From Psychrobacillus antarcticus (GTDB taxonomy: Bacteria; Bacillota; Bacilli; Bacillales_A; Planococcaceae): a stretch of 49,822 nt of DNA. The DNA lies in contig NZ_JAIZDB010000032.1 in assembly GCF_029533155.1 (NCBI RefSeq), positions 1 to 49,822 on the forward strand, written 5' to 3'. Below are positions 15,658 through 24,925 of the stretch, in pieces. The notes below the pieces were generated by a model. The model saw only the letters and a program-made list of their open reading frames with translations, ran no database searches and had not been told where the DNA came from. Numbering within the stretch: position 1 is the first letter of the stretch; every line of letters starts with the position of its first letter. The position numbers and the translations under genes were made by a program.

Positions 15658-17724
15658 TTATTCAAATAAATTAAAAGGAAAAATGGACCAAGGGGGAGAA
15701 CCTTCCTCCTCTTCCTCGAACGTTTGCTGCTTCAATTTAGGATCGGTGCAAAGTCTCGTTGGCACATCTTTTTTCTTCAAGTAGACGAGTCGCTGTTTCT
15801 CACAGGCAGATGTAGCGATTCCACCAGTTTCTATATCTACAATGACTCCCTGCACACCATCTGGAGCAATGAAAGGCTCAACTGGAAGTCCCTGATGAAC
15901 AGCTTCCATAAATTCAATCCATACTTGTTTTGTTACTTGCCTTGCCTCCGCATCACTCACTTGTTTTCCTTGGTCATAACCATTCCAAACACCCGCTGTT
16001 ATTTGAGGGGAGAAACCTATCAAAGATTGGTCGGTATTGGTAGTTCCAGATTTCGCAGCATAAGGTCTCGTTTGTTTTGCTCGAATACTAATTCCTGTAG
16101 CAGGAGAGTAATCATTGAAAACTGGGTCAAACATGCCTGTGAGTAAATGGGATAATATAAATGAGTCTTGTTCGGATAATACCTTTTTCCCTTTATCCTC
16201 TTTTTTCCCTATATCATAAATGACTTTCCCGTTATTATCCGTTATTTTGGTAATATACGTAGGCTTTTTCTGGATTCCTCTAGCAGATATAGTGTTATAA
16301 ATCTTGGTCATTTCTAAAAGAGAAACTTCCGTCGTTCCAAGCGCTGTAGCTGGTGTATCTTTGACGTTCATATCCAAATTAAATCTCTCAGCTAATTCTT
16401 GAAAAGGCTTATAACCAATTTGTTCTAACGTTTTAACTGCATAAATATTATCGGAAATGGCGAGTGCCTGTGCCATTGAAATAGGATGATCAGCAAACTC
16501 GCCATTCACATTTTTCGGTTCATATTCTCGACGTCCATTATCATATGTGAAAATAGTACGCTCACTTTTCATATAAGTAAGAGGGGAGAATCCATTTTCT
16601 AAAGCTGCACCAAATAATAACGCTTTTATCGTAGAACCAGGCTGCCTTTTAGCCTGTGTAACACGATTGAATGGGCTATCCGTGAAGTTTCGTCCACCGA
16701 TCATTGCCGTCACATAACCGGTATCTGGTTCCATACTGACAAACGCTACTTGTAATTCCCCTTCAGGTAACCACTTTTCAACCACTTCTTCTGCAACTTG
16801 CTGATGTTTTTTATTTAAAGTAGTTTCAATCGTCCATCCACCTTCTTCAATACGCCGACCATTTTCCAAGACGATTTTTGAAGCCTCTTTCCACACTTCC
16901 TCTAAAAAGTAAGGGGCGATCTTTTGTTTAACTAAGGAATCATCCGCTTTTAAAACGAAATTTTCGTTAAATGCTCGTTCTTTTTGGTCAGTAGTAATCT
17001 TTTGTTGGTTTTCCATCAAAGTTAGGATTAGCTGCTGGCGACTGACTGCCTTTTCTTCATCTACTAAAGGTGAATAGTAGGTAGGGCCCTTCGGAATCCC
17101 GACTAATAGGGCAGATTCTGCTAGAGTCAAAGATTTGGCACTCTTTCCTAAATAGAATCTACTTGCTGCCTCGATTCCATACATACCATGGCCATAGTAC
17201 ACCGTATTTAGGTATCCTTCTAATAGTTCATCCTTATCATAGAAAAGCTCTAATCGGTAAGCATATAGCGCTTCGTTTATTTTTCGAGTCCAGGTTTTTT
17301 CTTGCGTTAGAAATAAATTACGTGCATACTGCTGCGTAATTGTACTGGCCCCTTCTACTTTTTTTCCAGCTTTTATATCCTTTAAAATAGCACCAGCAAT
17401 TCGAGAATAATCAAATCCGTGATGCTCATAAAAATCCCGATCCTCTACAGCTACAGTTGCTTGAGGTAAAAAGGGGGACATCTCCTCCAATGAAATCCAG
17501 TACCTACGTTGCTCCTCAAAGCGATCACCAATAACATTTCCTTGACCATCTAAAAAGACAGAAGAAATTGGTACTTGAATCATAGGGGCACCAACAACTT
17601 GAGCATAAATTCGGAGCGTAATGAGCGCGCTAAAAAGTGCACAACTAGCAGCAATAGTTAAAAGTAATAGCCTTTTCCAACGTTTTCTTCGAATGGCTTT
17701 TTTTCTATGCTGAATGCGACCCAT
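15658..17724 (-). CDS. pbpG: class A penicillin-binding protein PbpG (PBP2d-like)
   Basis: Bifunctional peptidoglycan synthase of 688 residues. A basic N-terminus and membrane anchor (about 18-40) are followed by a GT51 glycosyltransferase domain with E94 in EDRDFYEHHG and GASTITQQYARN near 125-136, then a transpeptidase domain with SxxK at S364-K367 (PGSTIK), SxN at 424-426 (SDN) and KSGT at 558-561. The C-terminus has extra acidic residues. In B. subtilis the homologue acts in spore germ-cell-wall synthesis; the ywhD-pbpG-speE-speB order is conserved. Confidence 0.92.
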   Translation of the reverse strand: MGRIQHRKKAIRRKRWKRLLLLTIAASCALFSALITLRIYAQVVGAPMIQVPISSVFLDGQGNVIGDRFEEQRRYWISLEEMSPFLPQATVAVEDRDFYEHHGFDYSRIAGAILKDIKAGKKVEGASTITQQYARNLFLTQEKTWTRKINEALYAYRLELFYDKDELLEGYLNTVYYGHGMYGIEAASRFYLGKSAKSLTLAESALLVGIPKGPTYYSPLVDEEKAVSRQQLILTLMENQQKITTDQKERAFNENFVLKADDSLVKQKIAPYFLEEVWKEASKIVLENGRRIEEGGWTIETTLNKKHQQVAEEVVEKWLPEGELQVAFVSMEPDTGYVTAMIGGRNFTDSPFNRVTQAKRQPGSTIKALLFGAALENGFSPLTYMKSERTIFTYDNGRREYEPKNVNGEFADHPISMAQALAISDNIYAVKTLEQIGYKPFQELAERFNLDMNVKDTPATALGTTEVSLLEMTKIYNTISARGIQKKPTYITKITDNNGKVIYDIGKKEDKGKKVLSEQDSFILSHLLTGMFDPVFNDYSPATGISIRAKQTRPYAAKSGTTNTDQSLIGFSPQITAGVWNGYDQGKQVSDAEARQVTKQVWIEFMEAVHQGLPVEPFIAPDGVQGVIVDIETGGIATSACEKQRLVYLKKKDVPTRLCTDPKLKQQTFEEEEEGSPPWSIFPFNLFE

Positions 17725-17803
17725 GAAATCAACTCCGTTCCAAATGATGTTTTCATTAGTATGAGAACAATAGATTCAAATTAAACCGGTAAACAAAAAA
17801 GTA

Positions 17804-17831
17804 TTGCACTTTTGTCAAAAAGCACTATACT
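17804..17831 (+). promoter_or_regulatory. sigma-A-like promoter of speE-speB
   Basis: TTGCAC at 17804-17809 and TATACT at 17826-17831 with a 16-bp spacer, about 60 bp upstream of the speE start. Confidence 0.6.
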
Positions 17832-17891
17832 TTCAATGTATTTATATTTTATATAAGTACTAAAACCCTTTATAGAAATGGAGATAGATAA

Positions 17892-18725
17892 ATGGCTGGA
17901 TTTTGGTTTACAGAGAAGCAAACCGAGAATTTTGGCGTCACAATGAAGGTGAAACGCACTCTTCATACCGAGCAAACAGATTTTCAATTGCTAGAAATGG
18001 CAGAAACAGAAGAATGGGGAAATATGCTCTTTTTAGATGGCATGGTAATGACCTCGCAAAGAGATGAATTTGTATACCATGAAATGGTGGCGCATGTGCC
18101 TTTATTCACACATCCGAACCCTGAAAATGTGTTAGTAGTTGGTGGTGGAGACGGTGGAGTAATTCGTGAAATTATGAAACATCCAAAAGTGAAGAAAGCT
18201 ACACTTGTTGATATAGATGGAAAAGTAATTGAGTACTCAAAAATATACTTACCAGAAATTGCATGTGAATTAGAAAATCCTCGCGTAGACGTAAAAGTAG
18301 GCGACGGTTTCATGCATATCGCTGAGTCTGAAAATGAATACGATGTGATTATGGTAGATTCTACGGAACCAGTAGGCCCAGCAGTAAATCTATTTACAAA
18401 AGGCTTTTATGCTGGCATTTCTAGAGCCTTAAAAGAAGACGGTCTATTCGTTGCGCAATCAGACAACCCATGGTTTAAGGCAGATTTGATCCGCCAAGTT
18501 CAAAAAGACGTGAAGGAAATTTTCCCAATAACAAATATGTATTTGGCAAACATTCCTACATATCCAAGCGGCCTATGGTGTTTTACAATTGGATCTAAAA
18601 AGTATGATCCACTTCTAGTTCCGGACGAGCAATTCTTTGATATTGACACAAAATATTACACAAAAGAGCTTCACAAAGCGGCATTCGTACTACCAAAATT
18701 TGTGAAAGATCTTGCAGGAGAGTAA
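17892..18725 (+). CDS. speE: spermidine synthase (polyamine aminopropyltransferase)
   Basis: Transfers aminopropyl from decarboxylated SAM to putrescine. The Rossmann motif GGGDGG is at residues 84-89 and the catalytic aspartate region [10 protein letters not shown] has D156. Length 277 residues is typical. The ATG at 17892 follows GGAGATAG. It is the first gene of a two-gene unit with speB, 4 bp before the speB start. Confidence 0.94.
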   Translation: MAGFWFTEKQTENFGVTMKVKRTLHTEQTDFQLLEMAETEEWGNMLFLDGMVMTSQRDEFVYHEMVAHVPLFTHPNPENVLVVGGGDGGVIREIMKHPKVKKATLVDIDGKVIEYSKIYLPEIACELENPRVDVKVGDGFMHIAESENEYDVIMVDSTEPVGPAVNLFTKGFYAGISRALKEDGLFVAQSDNPWFKADLIRQVQKDVKEIFPITNMYLANIPTYPSGLWCFTIGSKKYDPLLVPDEQFFDIDTKYYTKELHKAAFVLPKFVKDLAGE

Positions 18726-18729
18726 GTCT

Positions 18730-19602
18730 ATGCGATTTAGTGAAGAATACTCAGGAAATGTTTTTATAAAAAGCAAAAAAAATTATGATGAAGCACAGGC
18801 AGTCATTTATGGAATGCCAATGGACTGGACTGTAAGCTACCGCCCGGGCTCACGCTTTGGACCTGGGCGTATTCGGGAAGCATCAATTGGCTTAGAGGAA
18901 TATAGCCCGTATCTGGATCGCGAGCTAGATGACGTCAACTATTTTGATGCAGGGGATATTCCACTACCATTCGGTAATGCGGAGAAAAGTTTAGAGTTAA
19001 TTGCCGGTTTTATTCGTCAATTATTGATAAACGGAAAAATCCCAATAGGCATGGGTGGCGAACATCTAGTGTCATGGCCAGTAATGAAAACAGTGGCAGA
19101 CAACTATGACAATCTTGCGATTATTCATATGGACGCGCATACAGATTTACGCGAAGAGTACGAAGGAGAACCGCTTTCCCACTCGACCCCAATCCGTAAA
19201 ATTGCCGAATATATCGGTCCTAAAAACGTCTACTCATTCGGAATCCGTTCTGGCATGAAAGAAGAGTTCGACTGGGCAAAAGAAAATGGCATGCAAATTC
19301 ATAAATTCGAAGTGTTAGAGCCTTTGAAAAAAGTGTTACCAACACTAGAAGGACGTCCCGTCTATGTAACAATCGACATCGACGTACTCGACCCAGCTCA
19401 CGCACCTGGAACCGGAACTGTAGACTGCGGAGGAATCACTAGCCGCGAGCTACTTGCTTCCATCTACGCAATCGCAAACTCCGGCGTAAATGTAGTAGGC
19501 TTCGATTTAGTCGAAGTAGCACCAATTTACGACCCATCGGAACAGACAGTTAATACTGCTAGTAAGTTACTACGGGAAATGATCTTAGGGTGGGTCAAGT
19601 AA
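18730..19602 (+). CDS. speB: agmatinase
   Basis: Ureohydrolase that converts agmatine to putrescine and urea, feeding SpeE. Manganese ligands are visible in GGEH (H112), MDAHTDL (D135, H137, D139) and DIDVLDPAHAPG near 212-223. The ATG at 18730 is chosen because GCAGGAGAG precedes it and the 290-residue product starts MRFSEEYSG as in Bacillus SpeB. Confidence 0.95.
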   Translation: MRFSEEYSGNVFIKSKKNYDEAQAVIYGMPMDWTVSYRPGSRFGPGRIREASIGLEEYSPYLDRELDDVNYFDAGDIPLPFGNAEKSLELIAGFIRQLLINGKIPIGMGGEHLVSWPVMKTVADNYDNLAIIHMDAHTDLREEYEGEPLSHSTPIRKIAEYIGPKNVYSFGIRSGMKEEFDWAKENGMQIHKFEVLEPLKKVLPTLEGRPVYVTIDIDVLDPAHAPGTGTVDCGGITSRELLASIYAIANSGVNVVGFDLVEVAPIYDPSEQTVNTASKLLREMILGWVK

Positions 19603-19604
19603 TA

Positions 19605-19641
19605 TAAAAAACGTGATGGCATAAGCGCATCACGTTTTTTT
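19605..19641. terminator. bidirectional terminator between speB and the GGDEF gene
   Basis: CGTGATG (19612-19618) pairs with CATCACG (19628-19634), flanked by AAAAAA and TTTTTTT. The stop codon of the convergent gene lies in the right arm. Confidence 0.92.
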
Positions 19642-20727
19642 ATTTTGCTTGATATGTACTACTTTATTTCTCCCTGAAGTTTTAGCTAGGTAAAGGGCTT
19701 CATCTGCAAGTTTGTATAACTCATGAAAAGTAACTGCATTTTGTGGGAAAGTGCTAATGCCACCTGAGATGGTAATCTGTAGTTTTTCGCCTGATGAAAT
19801 TTGAAAATGCTTTTTTTCTATTGCTTGTCTAATAAGATTAGCAATTTCTAAACTCTTTTCATCAGTCGTATCTGATAGGAGAACGGAAAACTCTTCTCCT
19901 CCATTTCGAGAAACAATACCTCTAAAGGGTTTACTAGTGTCTTTTATTCGGAGTGCCAATTCTTTCAATACTTCGTCCCCAACAGGGTGTCCATATGTAT
20001 CATTTACTTTTTTGAAAAAGTCGATATCCAGCAAAAGAAGTGAAAATACCTCATTTTTTGATAAAAGATTTTGAGTATATTCTTGAAATTTCCGGTTATT
20101 ATTCAAGCCAGTGAGGTAGTCTGTTACAGATATCTCTTCAATTTGTTTAATCTTTTCAAAAAGGTTGTTAAGTTGTTTTAAAACGACGAAGATAATGGAA
20201 AAAGACAAAATAGAATACAAGATAAAACTTATTATTGCCAACCAACCTTCCAATTTCCAATTGCCTAATATACCCAATACAATTGAGGTTTGTACAATTG
20301 AATATCCAAAATAGGAGGAGACGTTTTGAAAGGTCATCCTTTTCTTCCAACTCCAGATTCCAATGACCAGTCCCGCAATAATAGTGGTACTTCCGGCGAT
20401 CAGCGCACTTGTAGAATATCCGTACATAAAGATACGGAACACCCCAATAATAGTCCCGCTTAAAATAGGTGCAAGTGGGCCTCCCAGGACACCGGATAGT
20501 GCAATAACTGCCATTCTTCCATCCAAAATAACTAAATCAGAAATATTTATAGAAGTTAACATTAATAAACAACCGGTTAAACCACTGAGTATTCCAACAA
20601 TAATTGGGTTGTATCTGGTAGATGGAATATACACATTTAACCTATTTTGAAATGGAATATAGATAAGAATAGCAAAAGTAAATAGAATACAAAAATTAAT
20701 AATAAAGTCAATAAGCACATTGGTCAC
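19630..20727 (-). CDS. diguanylate cyclase with LytS-YhcK-type membrane sensor
   Basis: Protein of 365 residues. Five to six hydrophobic segments occupy about residues 1-185 and resemble the 5TMR-LYT sensor domain (the SGVLGGPLAPILSGTIIGVFR stretch). A GGDEF domain fills the C-terminal half, with the active loop RNGGEEF near 270-277, LLLDIDFFKKVNDTYGHPVGD upstream and ISGGISTFP downstream. The position five residues before GGEEF lacks RxxD, so product inhibition through the I-site is not expected. GAAGGTGA precedes the ATG. Synthesises c-di-GMP from two GTP; the signal sensed is unknown. Confidence 0.88.
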   Translation of the reverse strand: MTNVLIDFIINFCILFTFAILIYIPFQNRLNVYIPSTRYNPIIVGILSGLTGCLLMLTSINISDLVILDGRMAVIALSGVLGGPLAPILSGTIIGVFRIFMYGYSTSALIAGSTTIIAGLVIGIWSWKKRMTFQNVSSYFGYSIVQTSIVLGILGNWKLEGWLAIISFILYSILSFSIIFVVLKQLNNLFEKIKQIEEISVTDYLTGLNNNRKFQEYTQNLLSKNEVFSLLLLDIDFFKKVNDTYGHPVGDEVLKELALRIKDTSKPFRGIVSRNGGEEFSVLLSDTTDEKSLEIANLIRQAIEKKHFQISSGEKLQITISGGISTFPQNAVTFHELYKLADEALYLAKTSGRNKVVHIKQNKKT

Positions 20728-20800
20728 CTTCTCAAATTATCTTAGTCTATTATACCCCTTTCGACATGAATAGTGTATAACTTACTTTTTGCGTCATTAG

Positions 20801-20830
20801 TTGTCACATTCATTAAATTTAAGATATAAT
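20801..20830 (+). promoter_or_regulatory. sigma-A-like promoter of ywiB-argS
   Basis: TTGTCA at 20801-20806, spacer 18, TATAAT at 20825-20830. Confidence 0.65.
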
Positions 20831-20926
20831 ATGAAGGTTATAGTAAAATATAAGGATAGTGTGAAACAGTTAGTTAAAATCGATTTCGAGCTAGCGTAAA
20901 TAAAATTTCTCCAAAGGATGATAGGC

Positions 20927-21346
20927 ATGTCCCAAGCATTACAAAAGACAGTAAATATACGATTAGTTTCCACGATTCGTCATCCCAATGTCCAACAAGA
21001 AACCATCAACTTAGAAACGAAAGGTACTTTAACACTAAAGGGTACTCAGCATTATTTAGTTTATGAAGAAGTGCAAGATGAAAAGGTCGTTCGAACAACT
21101 GTGAAGCTAAGCGGAAAGACTGCTTTGATCTTACGAAGTGGTGGAGTGAAAATGCGTCTGCCATTGGAACATGGAGAACTTCAAACTGGAAGTTATGATA
21201 CACCATATGGCACATTAATGATTACAACAAATACAAAGCAGCTGCATTTTGATGAAGGTCATTTTCAAGTTGAATATGAGTTAATAATAAATGATGAAGT
21301 TGCTGGTACTTATACATTAGAACTAATTTATACGGAGGCGGAATAA
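20927..21346 (+). CDS. ywiB: DUF1934 family protein YwiB
   Basis: Calycin-like beta-barrel protein of 139 residues, family DUF1934, with repeated beta strands (TKGTLTLKGTQHYLVYEE, SGKTALILRSGGVKMRLPLEHGE, PYGTLMITTNTKQ). The ATG at 20927 follows AAAGGATG at a normal distance; an ATG at 20918 overlaps that site. Its stop is immediately followed by argS, as in B. subtilis. Function unknown. Confidence 0.87.
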   Translation: MSQALQKTVNIRLVSTIRHPNVQQETINLETKGTLTLKGTQHYLVYEEVQDEKVVRTTVKLSGKTALILRSGGVKMRLPLEHGELQTGSYDTPYGTLMITTNTKQLHFDEGHFQVEYELIINDEVAGTYTLELIYTEAE

Positions 21347-23014
21347 ATGAACGCAGTAGAAAAAGTACAACAATCCATTAAAGACGCATTACAACAAGCA
21401 ATATTGAAAGCGGAACTTGTAACTGAAGAGCAAATTCCTGCTATCCAACTGGAAACACCAAGAGACAAAGCAAATGGTGATTATGCAACAAATATTGCCA
21501 TGCAGCTAACAAAGCTAGCAAAAAAGAATCCTCGTCAAGTGGCAGAGTCAATCGTTGAAAACCTTGATATGTCTGGAACAATGATGGAGAAAATTGATAT
21601 TGCAGGTCCAGGATTTATGAATATCACGGTTCGTAAAGATTACTTACAGGATGTAATAAAGGCTGCCATTACAGATAAAGAAAACTATGGCCGTTCAACT
21701 TCAGGTGAGGGAGAAAAAGTTCAAGTGGAATTTGTTTCAGCGAATCCAACTGGTGACTTGCATTTAGGGCACGCACGTGGAGCGTCTGTAGGAGATTCTT
21801 TATGTAATGTGCTGGATTTTGCTGGATTTGATGTTGCCCGCGAATATTATATTAATGACGCAGGAAACCAAATTCACAATTTAGCTATTTCGATTGAAGC
21901 TCGCTACTTCCAAGCACTAGGACTAGACAAAGAAATGCCGGAAGGTGGCTACCATGGGCAAGATATTAAAGACATCGCTACGGCTCTAGTTGCAGAACAT
22001 GGCGATAAATTCGTATCCATGTCGGATGAAGAACGTTACAAAGCATTCCGTGCACATGGCTTAAAAGTAGAGCTTGCAAAACTACAAAAAGATTTAGCGG
22101 ATTTCCGCGTTGATTTTGATCACTGGTTCTCGGAAACTTCCTTATATGAGAACGGCAAAATCGAAATTGCTTTAGATAAATTACGTGCAAATGGCCATAT
22201 TTTTGAAGAAGAAGGAGCAACTTGGTTCCGTTCTACTACATTTGGAGATGATAAAGATCGCGTACTTATTAAAAGTGACGGATCTTTCACCTATTTATTG
22301 CCAGACATTGCGTACCATGAAGATAAACTCGTTCGTGGATTCGATCAACTGATTAATATTTGGGGTGCTGACCACCACGGTTACATCCCACGTATGAAAG
22401 CAGCTATTGAAGCGCTTGGATATGGGCGCGGAAAACTAGAAGTATCGATTATTCAAATGGTTCAATTATATAAAGACGGCGAAAAAATGAAAATGAGTAA
22501 ACGTACAGGGAAAGCTGTTACAATGCGTGAGCTTGTAGAAGAAGTAGGGCTAGATGCAGTCCGTTATTTCTTCGGTATGCGTTCAGGTGACTCGCATATG
22601 GACTTCGATCTAGACTTAGCTGTTTCTCAATCCAATGAAAACCCAGTGTTCTACGCGCAATATGCACACGCGCGTATTTGCTCGATTTTAAGATCAGCAG
22701 AAACGCAAGGAATGAAAGTATCGACCGATTCACTTGAATTATTGCAAAGTGAAAAAGAATTAGATTTATTGAAAAAAATTGGGGACTTCCCACAAATAGT
22801 TGCAGATGCTGCAAAACTTCGTGCCCCTCACCGTATAGCAATTTATATCCAAGAATTAGCTACGACATTCCATAGCTTCTATAACGCAGACAAAGTACTA
22901 AATGCCGATAACGTTCCACAAACAGAAGCCCGTCTGGCACTAGTAACAGCTGCGCGCGAAACAATCGCCAATGCATTACGCCTGCTTGGTGTATCTGCTC
23001 CAGAACAAATGTAA
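21347..23014 (+). CDS. argS: arginyl-tRNA synthetase
   Basis: Class I aminoacyl-tRNA synthetase of 555 residues that charges tRNA-Arg. The HIGH-type motif appears as [12 protein letters not shown] (about residues 131-142) and the KMSKR loop as [10 protein letters not shown] near 380. An N-terminal Arg-tRNA-synthetase domain and a C-terminal anticodon-binding helical domain (to ...[10 protein letters not shown]) are complete. GGAGGCGG precedes the ATG. Confidence 0.97.
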   Translation: MNAVEKVQQSIKDALQQAILKAELVTEEQIPAIQLETPRDKANGDYATNIAMQLTKLAKKNPRQVAESIVENLDMSGTMMEKIDIAGPGFMNITVRKDYLQDVIKAAITDKENYGRSTSGEGEKVQVEFVSANPTGDLHLGHARGASVGDSLCNVLDFAGFDVAREYYINDAGNQIHNLAISIEARYFQALGLDKEMPEGGYHGQDIKDIATALVAEHGDKFVSMSDEERYKAFRAHGLKVELAKLQKDLADFRVDFDHWFSETSLYENGKIEIALDKLRANGHIFEEEGATWFRSTTFGDDKDRVLIKSDGSFTYLLPDIAYHEDKLVRGFDQLINIWGADHHGYIPRMKAAIEALGYGRGKLEVSIIQMVQLYKDGEKMKMSKRTGKAVTMRELVEEVGLDAVRYFFGMRSGDSHMDFDLDLAVSQSNENPVFYAQYAHARICSILRSAETQGMKVSTDSLELLQSEKELDLLKKIGDFPQIVADAAKLRAPHRIAIYIQELATTFHSFYNADKVLNADNVPQTEARLALVTAARETIANALRLLGVSAPEQM

Positions 23015-23024
23015 AATCAAACTG

Positions 23025-23055
23025 AAAACCCTCGACCACCATGGTCGAGGGTTTT
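23025..23055 (+). terminator. terminator of argS
   Basis: Perfect 14-bp stem AAAACCCTCGACCA / TGGTCGAGGGTTTT with a 3-base loop, then TCTAATTT. Confidence 0.92.
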
Positions 23056-23094
23056 CTAATTTCCATATTAAAATTTGGAAATTATATCCTGAAC

Positions 23095-23212
23095 GCCAGT
23101 AAACGCCGCAGAAGAGCGTGTAAACTTCGCAGGTCCGCAAGTATTTCCAACTTGAGCGCGAGTAAAAGTCGGCTGAGGGTGGGTAAACAGCAATCAAGCG
23201 CAAGTAACTGCT
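23095..23212 (+). repeat. 21-bp phased motif array, class A, six exact units
   Basis: GC[AG]AGTAAA-type motifs begin at 23095, 23116, 23137, 23158, 23179 and 23200, five consecutive spacings of exactly 21. It starts 81 bp after argS, past the terminator, and leads directly into the class B array. Confidence 0.88.
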
Positions 23213-23580
23213 TATACGAGAGAGAACTTCTGCTATACGAGAGAGGCGAGCATCTATACGAGAGCGACCGGGCTATACGAGAGAGAACTCCTGCTATACG
23301 AGAGAGGCGAGCATCTATACGAGAGCGACCGGGGTATACGAGAGAGAACTTCTGCTATACGAGAGAGGCGAGCATCTATACGAGAGCGACCGGGCTATAC
23401 GAGAGAGAACTCCTGCTATACGAGAGAGGCGAGCATCTATACGAGAGAGAACTTCTGCTATACGAGAGAGGCGAGCATCTATACGAGAGCGACCGGGCTA
23501 TACGAGAGAGAACTCCTGCTATACGAGAGAGGCGAGCATCTTTACGAGAGCGACCGGACTATACGAGAGAGAACTTCTGC
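23213..23580 (+). repeat. tandem class B array (TATACGAGAG), 18 units
   Basis: TATACGAGAG recurs 18 times at steps of 21 or 19. Three spacer types (AGAACTTCTGC, AGGCGAGCATC, CGACCGGGC) rotate to give a 61-bp higher-order unit, repeated about six times with one irregular step at 23438-23479. Because 61 is not a multiple of three, open frames exist in all phases and a long spurious frame crosses the array. Confidence 0.92.
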
Positions 23581-23631
23581 TGCCACCATCCCCAACCCAA
23601 AGGTCAGAAAGCTCAATTTCCAAAAATGAAG

Positions 23632-23659
23632 TCGACAGTCCAAAAATATAAGGTATAAT
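23632..23659 (+). promoter_or_regulatory. promoter of the cobalamin salvage operon
   Basis: TCGACA at 23632-23637 (TTGACA-like), spacer 16, TATAAT at 23654-23659, followed 26 bp later by the riboswitch aptamer. Confidence 0.65.
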
Positions 23660-23685
23660 GAATGCAAAGCAATATGAATAATTTA

Positions 23686-23808
23686 ATGCATAGAGGTGCT
23701 CTAGTAATGGATTGCTAGAGTTAAAAGGGAAGCTGGTTAGAGTCCAGCGCGGTCCCGCCACTGTAAGTGATGCAACACATCATGAGTCAGAAAACCTGCC
23801 TGTATGCT
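23686..23808 (+). ncRNA. cobalamin riboswitch aptamer
   Basis: Conserved features are AGAGGTGCT, AAAAGGGAAGCTGGT, the B12-box region GCGGTCCCGCCACTGTAA and GAGTCAGAAAACCTGCC. The ends GCATA (23688) and TATGC (23803) can close P1. It precedes btuF, so it senses adenosylcobalamin and controls the salvage operon. Confidence 0.95.
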
Positions 23809-23885
23809 TTACGCCCGTTACCTACGAGGATAGGTTTGGTGTAGATCTGATTCGTTGTTACTTCGTGCAGATTTATACCTATCTA

Positions 23886-23917
23886 TCTCTCATCTAAAGG
23901 ATGGGAGATTTTTTATT
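23886..23917 (+). terminator. riboswitch expression-platform terminator
   Basis: ATCTCTCATC pairs with GATGGGAGAT (one G-U pair) across TAAAG, followed by TTTTTATT. It sits between the aptamer and the btuF ribosome site, which indicates control by premature termination. A competing pairing around ATAGGTTT and ATACCTAT (23830-23883) may be the antiterminator. Confidence 0.85.
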
Positions 23918-23941
23918 GGCTTAATTTAGGAGGAATGTAAA

Positions 23942-24925
23942 ATGAAGAAATTTTGGCAATTATGGATGACATCCGCTTTAGCAGTACTGTTGCTAGTAGG
24001 ATGTGGACAAGAAGAGGTAAAACCTGCAAAAAATAATGACAATACGCAACAAGAAGTGACAGTAGATGAGCAAGTTTCAGATGAAACGACTTTCCCAATA
24101 ACAATGACCGATGCGGTCGGTGAAGAAATTACATTGGAAGAAGCACCAAAAACGATTGTTTCTATGCAACCAAGTAATACAGAAATTTTATTTGCACTTG
24201 ATTTAAATGAAGAAATCGTTGGTGTAAATGATTATGATAATTATCCAGAGGAAGCGCTTGAAAAAGAGAAAATCGGTGGAGTGGAGTTCAGTGTAGAGAA
24301 AATCGTAGCAATGAATCCGGATATCGTATTTGCGCATGAGTCTGCCCTAGGTATGGGAGAAGCTGGAATACAACAAATTCGTGATGCTGGAGTGAAAGTA
24401 TACGTTGTAAAAAATGCAATGGACTTCAATGAAACATATACAACTATTGAGGAAATTGGCCGTGCTACTGGAAAATTAGCAGAGGCACAAAAAATTGTCG
24501 AAGATATGAAAGTAAAAGTAGAAGAAGTGAAAGAGAAAGTTGCAAATGTAGAAACGAAGAAAACGGTATTCGTTGAAACTTCGGATGTTCCGCAAATTTA
24601 TACACCTGGTAAAGGGACGTTTATGCAAGAAATTTTAGATATAGTGAATGCTGAAAATATTGCAGCAGATCAAGAAGGCTGGTTTATAATGGAGCCTGAA
24701 GAAATTGTTAAACGTAACCCGGATGTAATTATAGTGATGTATAACTATGTTGAAGGTATTGTAGAAAGCGTGAAAGCTCGTGATGGGTTTGATTCGATTA
24801 CAGCTGTGAAAAACAATGAAGTTGTCCAAGTAGATGAAAACTTAACAAGTCGTACAGGTCCACGTCTAGCAGAAGGATTAGAAGAAGTAGCGAAAGCAAT
24901 TTATCCAGAGGCTTTTAGTGAATAA
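23942..24925 (+). CDS. btuF: cobalamin/corrinoid ABC transporter substrate-binding lipoprotein
   Basis: Lipoprotein of 327 residues. The signal peptide ends at lipobox LLVGC with C21, followed by a charged linker and a BtuF/FecB-like periplasmic-binding fold (PKTIVSMQPSNTEILFAL, NPDIVFAHES, RTGPRLAEGLEEVAKAIYPE). AGGAGGAATG precedes the ATG. First gene behind the B12 riboswitch and upstream of the permease, so a corrinoid is the likely ligand rather than heme or siderophore. Confidence 0.88.
   Translation: MKKFWQLWMTSALAVLLLVGCGQEEVKPAKNNDNTQQEVTVDEQVSDETTFPITMTDAVGEEITLEEAPKTIVSMQPSNTEILFALDLNEEIVGVNDYDNYPEEALEKEKIGGVEFSVEKIVAMNPDIVFAHESALGMGEAGIQQIRDAGVKVYVVKNAMDFNETYTTIEEIGRATGKLAEAQKIVEDMKVKVEEVKEKVANVETKKTVFVETSDVPQIYTPGKGTFMQEILDIVNAENIAADQEGWFIMEPEEIVKRNPDVIIVMYNYVEGIVESVKARDGFDSITAVKNNEVVQVDENLTSRTGPRLAEGLEEVAKAIYPEAFSE

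Noticed and set aside
23095-23580. CRISPR array
   Set aside because: Conserved part is 8-11 bp and spacers about 10-13 bp, much shorter than CRISPR; spacers repeat in the class B tandem part, and no cas gene is in the window.
23041-23658. 205-codon frame rich in YERELLLYERGEHLYE-like repeats
   Set aside because: It is the translation of the class B array. The 61-bp unit leaves all frames open, there is no ribosome site, and the codon pattern is only that of the repeat.
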